Shown here one piece after another: positions 5,808 through 7,114 of a DNA stretch of 7,114 bases. This DNA comes from Dethiosulfovibrio sp. (GTDB taxonomy: Bacteria; Synergistota; Synergistia; Synergistales; Dethiosulfovibrionaceae). How positions within the stretch are numbered: the first letter of the stretch is position 1; each line of letters starts with the position of its first letter. The DNA is taken from NCBI GenBank assembly GCA_028709985.1, contig JAQUTB010000083.1, forward strand, positions 1 to 7,114, in the 5' to 3' direction. The notes beneath the pieces are model-generated. The model did no database searches, had not been told where the DNA came from, and was given only the letters and a program-made list of their open reading frames with translations. The translations under genes and the position numbers were made by a program.

Positions 5808-6323
5808 GTGATAAAAATAAAAAAAGACATATCCGCCGTCCTTACAGAGAGGGCGAAAAACCTTGCCACAAAGGGGGATCTTGGCTCTCTCGACAGGGGA
5901 GATGAGTTTGTGACCTTTCGGTTAGGGAAGGAGACCTACGGCATATCCTCAGATCTGGTCGGAGAGGTCTTTCCCGCAAAGGACGTGACGCCCCTACCGG
6001 GGGTTCCCAATTTTATACTGGGAATCGTCAACGTAAGGGGGAAAATAGTGTCGGTAAACGATCTTCGGGCCATCCTGGATCTACCGGACAGCCCGGAGTC
6101 AGAGCATTTTATCCTGGTACTGAGGTCCAAGTCCATGGAGATAGGCCTGTGGGTCGAGCCGCCGGTCGACGTTATGACGACGCCGCCTCGCTCCCTCGAT
6201 CCCCCCATACCGAGCTCCTCCGGCGCGATAGAATATATATCGGGAATATGCAAAGACGTGGTGATACTCAACGGGGACAGGCTACTCTCTGCCCCGAGCC
6301 TGGTGGTCAAAGAAGTATTATAG
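5808..6323 (+). CDS. CheW-like adaptor protein, second copy (WspD-like position)
   Basis: This 171-residue adaptor has an N-terminal extension followed by one CheW domain. The extension contains VLTERAKNLA (11-20), a short helical motif common before the domain in WspD-type proteins. The domain begins at DEFVTFRLGKETYGI (32-46) and continues with VGEVFPAKDVTPLPGVPNFILG (51-72). It has an intact NVRG loop (75-78) and ends VVILNGDRLLSAPSLVV. Unlike the first copy it keeps the arginine of that loop. The assigned GTG (5808-5810) directly overlaps the GAGAGG box (5803-5808), an unfavourable spacing. The next in-frame GTG, at 5910, would remove the first strand, so 5808 stands. The gene is in the same frame as cheR, six bases after its TAG, and 17 bases before the receptor gene. 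Confidence 0.87.
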   Translation: MIKIKKDISAVLTERAKNLATKGDLGSLDRGDEFVTFRLGKETYGISSDLVGEVFPAKDVTPLPGVPNFILGIVNVRGKIVSVNDLRAILDLPDSPESEHFILVLRSKSMEIGLWVEPPVDVMTTPPRSLDPPIPSSSGAIEYISGICKDVVILNGDRLLSAPSLVVKEVL

Positions 6324-6340
6324 AGCAGGGAGGGGTTTTG

Positions 6341-7114
6341 GTGAAAAACTTGAAGATAAAAGACAGGGTCCTTTGGGGATTTGGGGCGATGGTTCTAATA
6401 GCCCTGGCTCTCGGGGGACTGGGTTTCTACGGCATATCCCGTCTCTCCGGAACGATGGAGGAGATAAAATCCAGCAAGATACCGGCTATAAGGACCCTAA
6501 AGGACCTGGAGTTCAACAGGATGGTCGTGAGGGTTGAGAGTATCTCCGTCCGCAACGACATAGACCTACGAGAGCTTCAGGGCATAGCCAACAGGAGAAA
6601 GGCCCTCTTCTCCCAAATAGATCAACTCTGGAGCGACCTGATGGCCCTTTCGAAGACGATCGGGACGGATCAGAAAATCAGGAAAGAGACTGAGGATAAA
6701 TACCAACTCTGGAGAGAGAGCCACGGCAAGCTGGATCAAACCATAGCCTCGATGCTGGAGGCCCCATCCGACCGTAGAGATGCCATATACGACCAGTATC
6801 GCTCGGCTGTGCTGTCCATAATATCCACATCCGACTCGGTCGGTGATGCTCTGGAAAACCTGGCCGCGGAGATAAACCAGGAGATAGACAACGACGTAAG
6901 CTCGGAGCAGGCTCTGGGGGAGACCTTGTCGGTGATCAGCCTGATAGCGATCGTCTTTGGAGGCATCCTTGCCTTCATGCTCGCCTACGGTATAACCTCA
7001 TCGGTGGCCTACCCTATAGCGGAGGGGGTCGCTCTGCTCACAAGGCTAAAGGACGGAGACCTCCGAAAGGACGTGCCGGAGAAGTTCCTTAACCGAAAAG
7101 ACGAGATAGGTGAG
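6341..7114 (+). CDS. Methyl-accepting chemotaxis protein, N-terminal part (WspA-like position)
   Basis: The first 258 codons of a chemoreceptor are present, and the window ends in frame inside the gene. The start is GTG at 6341 with GGAGG (6329-6333) 7 nt upstream. An in-frame TTG at 6338 is less well spaced. Residues 1-9 are basic and the first membrane helix spans about 10-32. A predicted all-helical periplasmic sensor of about 160 residues follows, in the style of four-helix-bundle MCP sensors. The second membrane helix is at about 197-217. The HAMP domain begins with SVAYPIAEG and reaches LKDGDLRKD and the closing DEIGE motif at the window edge. The methylation helices and signalling hairpin are outside. 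It is the expected partner of the two adaptors and the CheR upstream. The ligand cannot be predicted. Confidence 0.88.
   Translation, partial: MKNLKIKDRVLWGFGAMVLIALALGGLGFYGISRLSGTMEEIKSSKIPAIRTLKDLEFNRMVVRVESISVRNDIDLRELQGIANRRKALFSQIDQLWSDLMALSKTIGTDQKIRKETEDKYQLWRESHGKLDQTIASMLEAPSDRRDAIYDQYRSAVLSIISTSDSVGDALENLAAEINQEIDNDVSSEQALGETLSVISLIAIVFGGILAFMLAYGITSSVAYPIAEGVALLTRLKDGDLRKDVPEKFLNRKDEIGE

Noticed and set aside
5936..6310. Minus-strand open frame of 124 codons opposite the second cheW
   Set aside because: The plus strand encodes a convincing CheW domain here. The antisense product is a Ser/Thr/Arg-rich shadow with no motif.

Overview
The window holds two divergent gene blocks and part of a third gene. 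Base composition is moderately GC-rich, with frequent AGG/AGA arginine and ATA isoleucine codons. A Wsp-like chemosensory cluster sits beside an ECF-type vitamin salvage operon. Together these suggest an anaerobic bacterium of the Synergistota type (Dethiosulfovibrio-like). That placement is an inference from style and content and is not proven.

Minus strand, about 3914 down to 244: a complete thiamine-salvage operon. A promoter (TTGACA, 17-bp spacer, TAAAAG) leads into a clear TPP riboswitch (about 3785-3880). The leader then carries a Shine-Dalgarno-sequestering hairpin, so control looks translational. The genes in order are thiT-like (thiamine S-component), an ABC ATPase (ThiZ-like), an ABC permease (ThiX-like), a periplasmic NMT1/THI5-family pyrimidine-binding protein (ThiY-like) and thiW (thiazole S-component). 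Three of the four junctions are 4-base ATGA overlaps. The operon ends in a strong intrinsic terminator at 244-266. It imports thiamine and both of its halves, and the window has no biosynthetic gene and no ECF energising module.

Minus strand, 217 to the left edge: the first 72 codons of a small membrane protein resembling signal peptidase II (LspA). It has its own ribosome binding site and a TTG start, but lacks the usual N-terminal box.

Plus strand, 3927 to the right edge: a chemosensory operon with its own strong promoter (ATGACA, 17-bp spacer, TATAAT). The order is cheW, cheR with a C-terminal TPR region, a second cheW, then a methyl-accepting chemotaxis protein that runs off the window inside its HAMP domain. 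This CheW / CheR-TPR / CheW set with a dedicated receptor matches the composition of the Pseudomonas Wsp surface-sensing system (WspB, WspC, WspD, WspA). CheA, CheB and the output regulator, if present, must lie beyond 7114.

The two operons diverge from a 286-bp intergenic region in which the two -35 boxes lie only 12 bp apart. The most interesting points are the mutually exclusive RNA pairings in the riboswitch leader, the Wsp-like cluster itself, and the in-frame junction of cheR and the second cheW, which are separated by a single stop codon and two sense codons.
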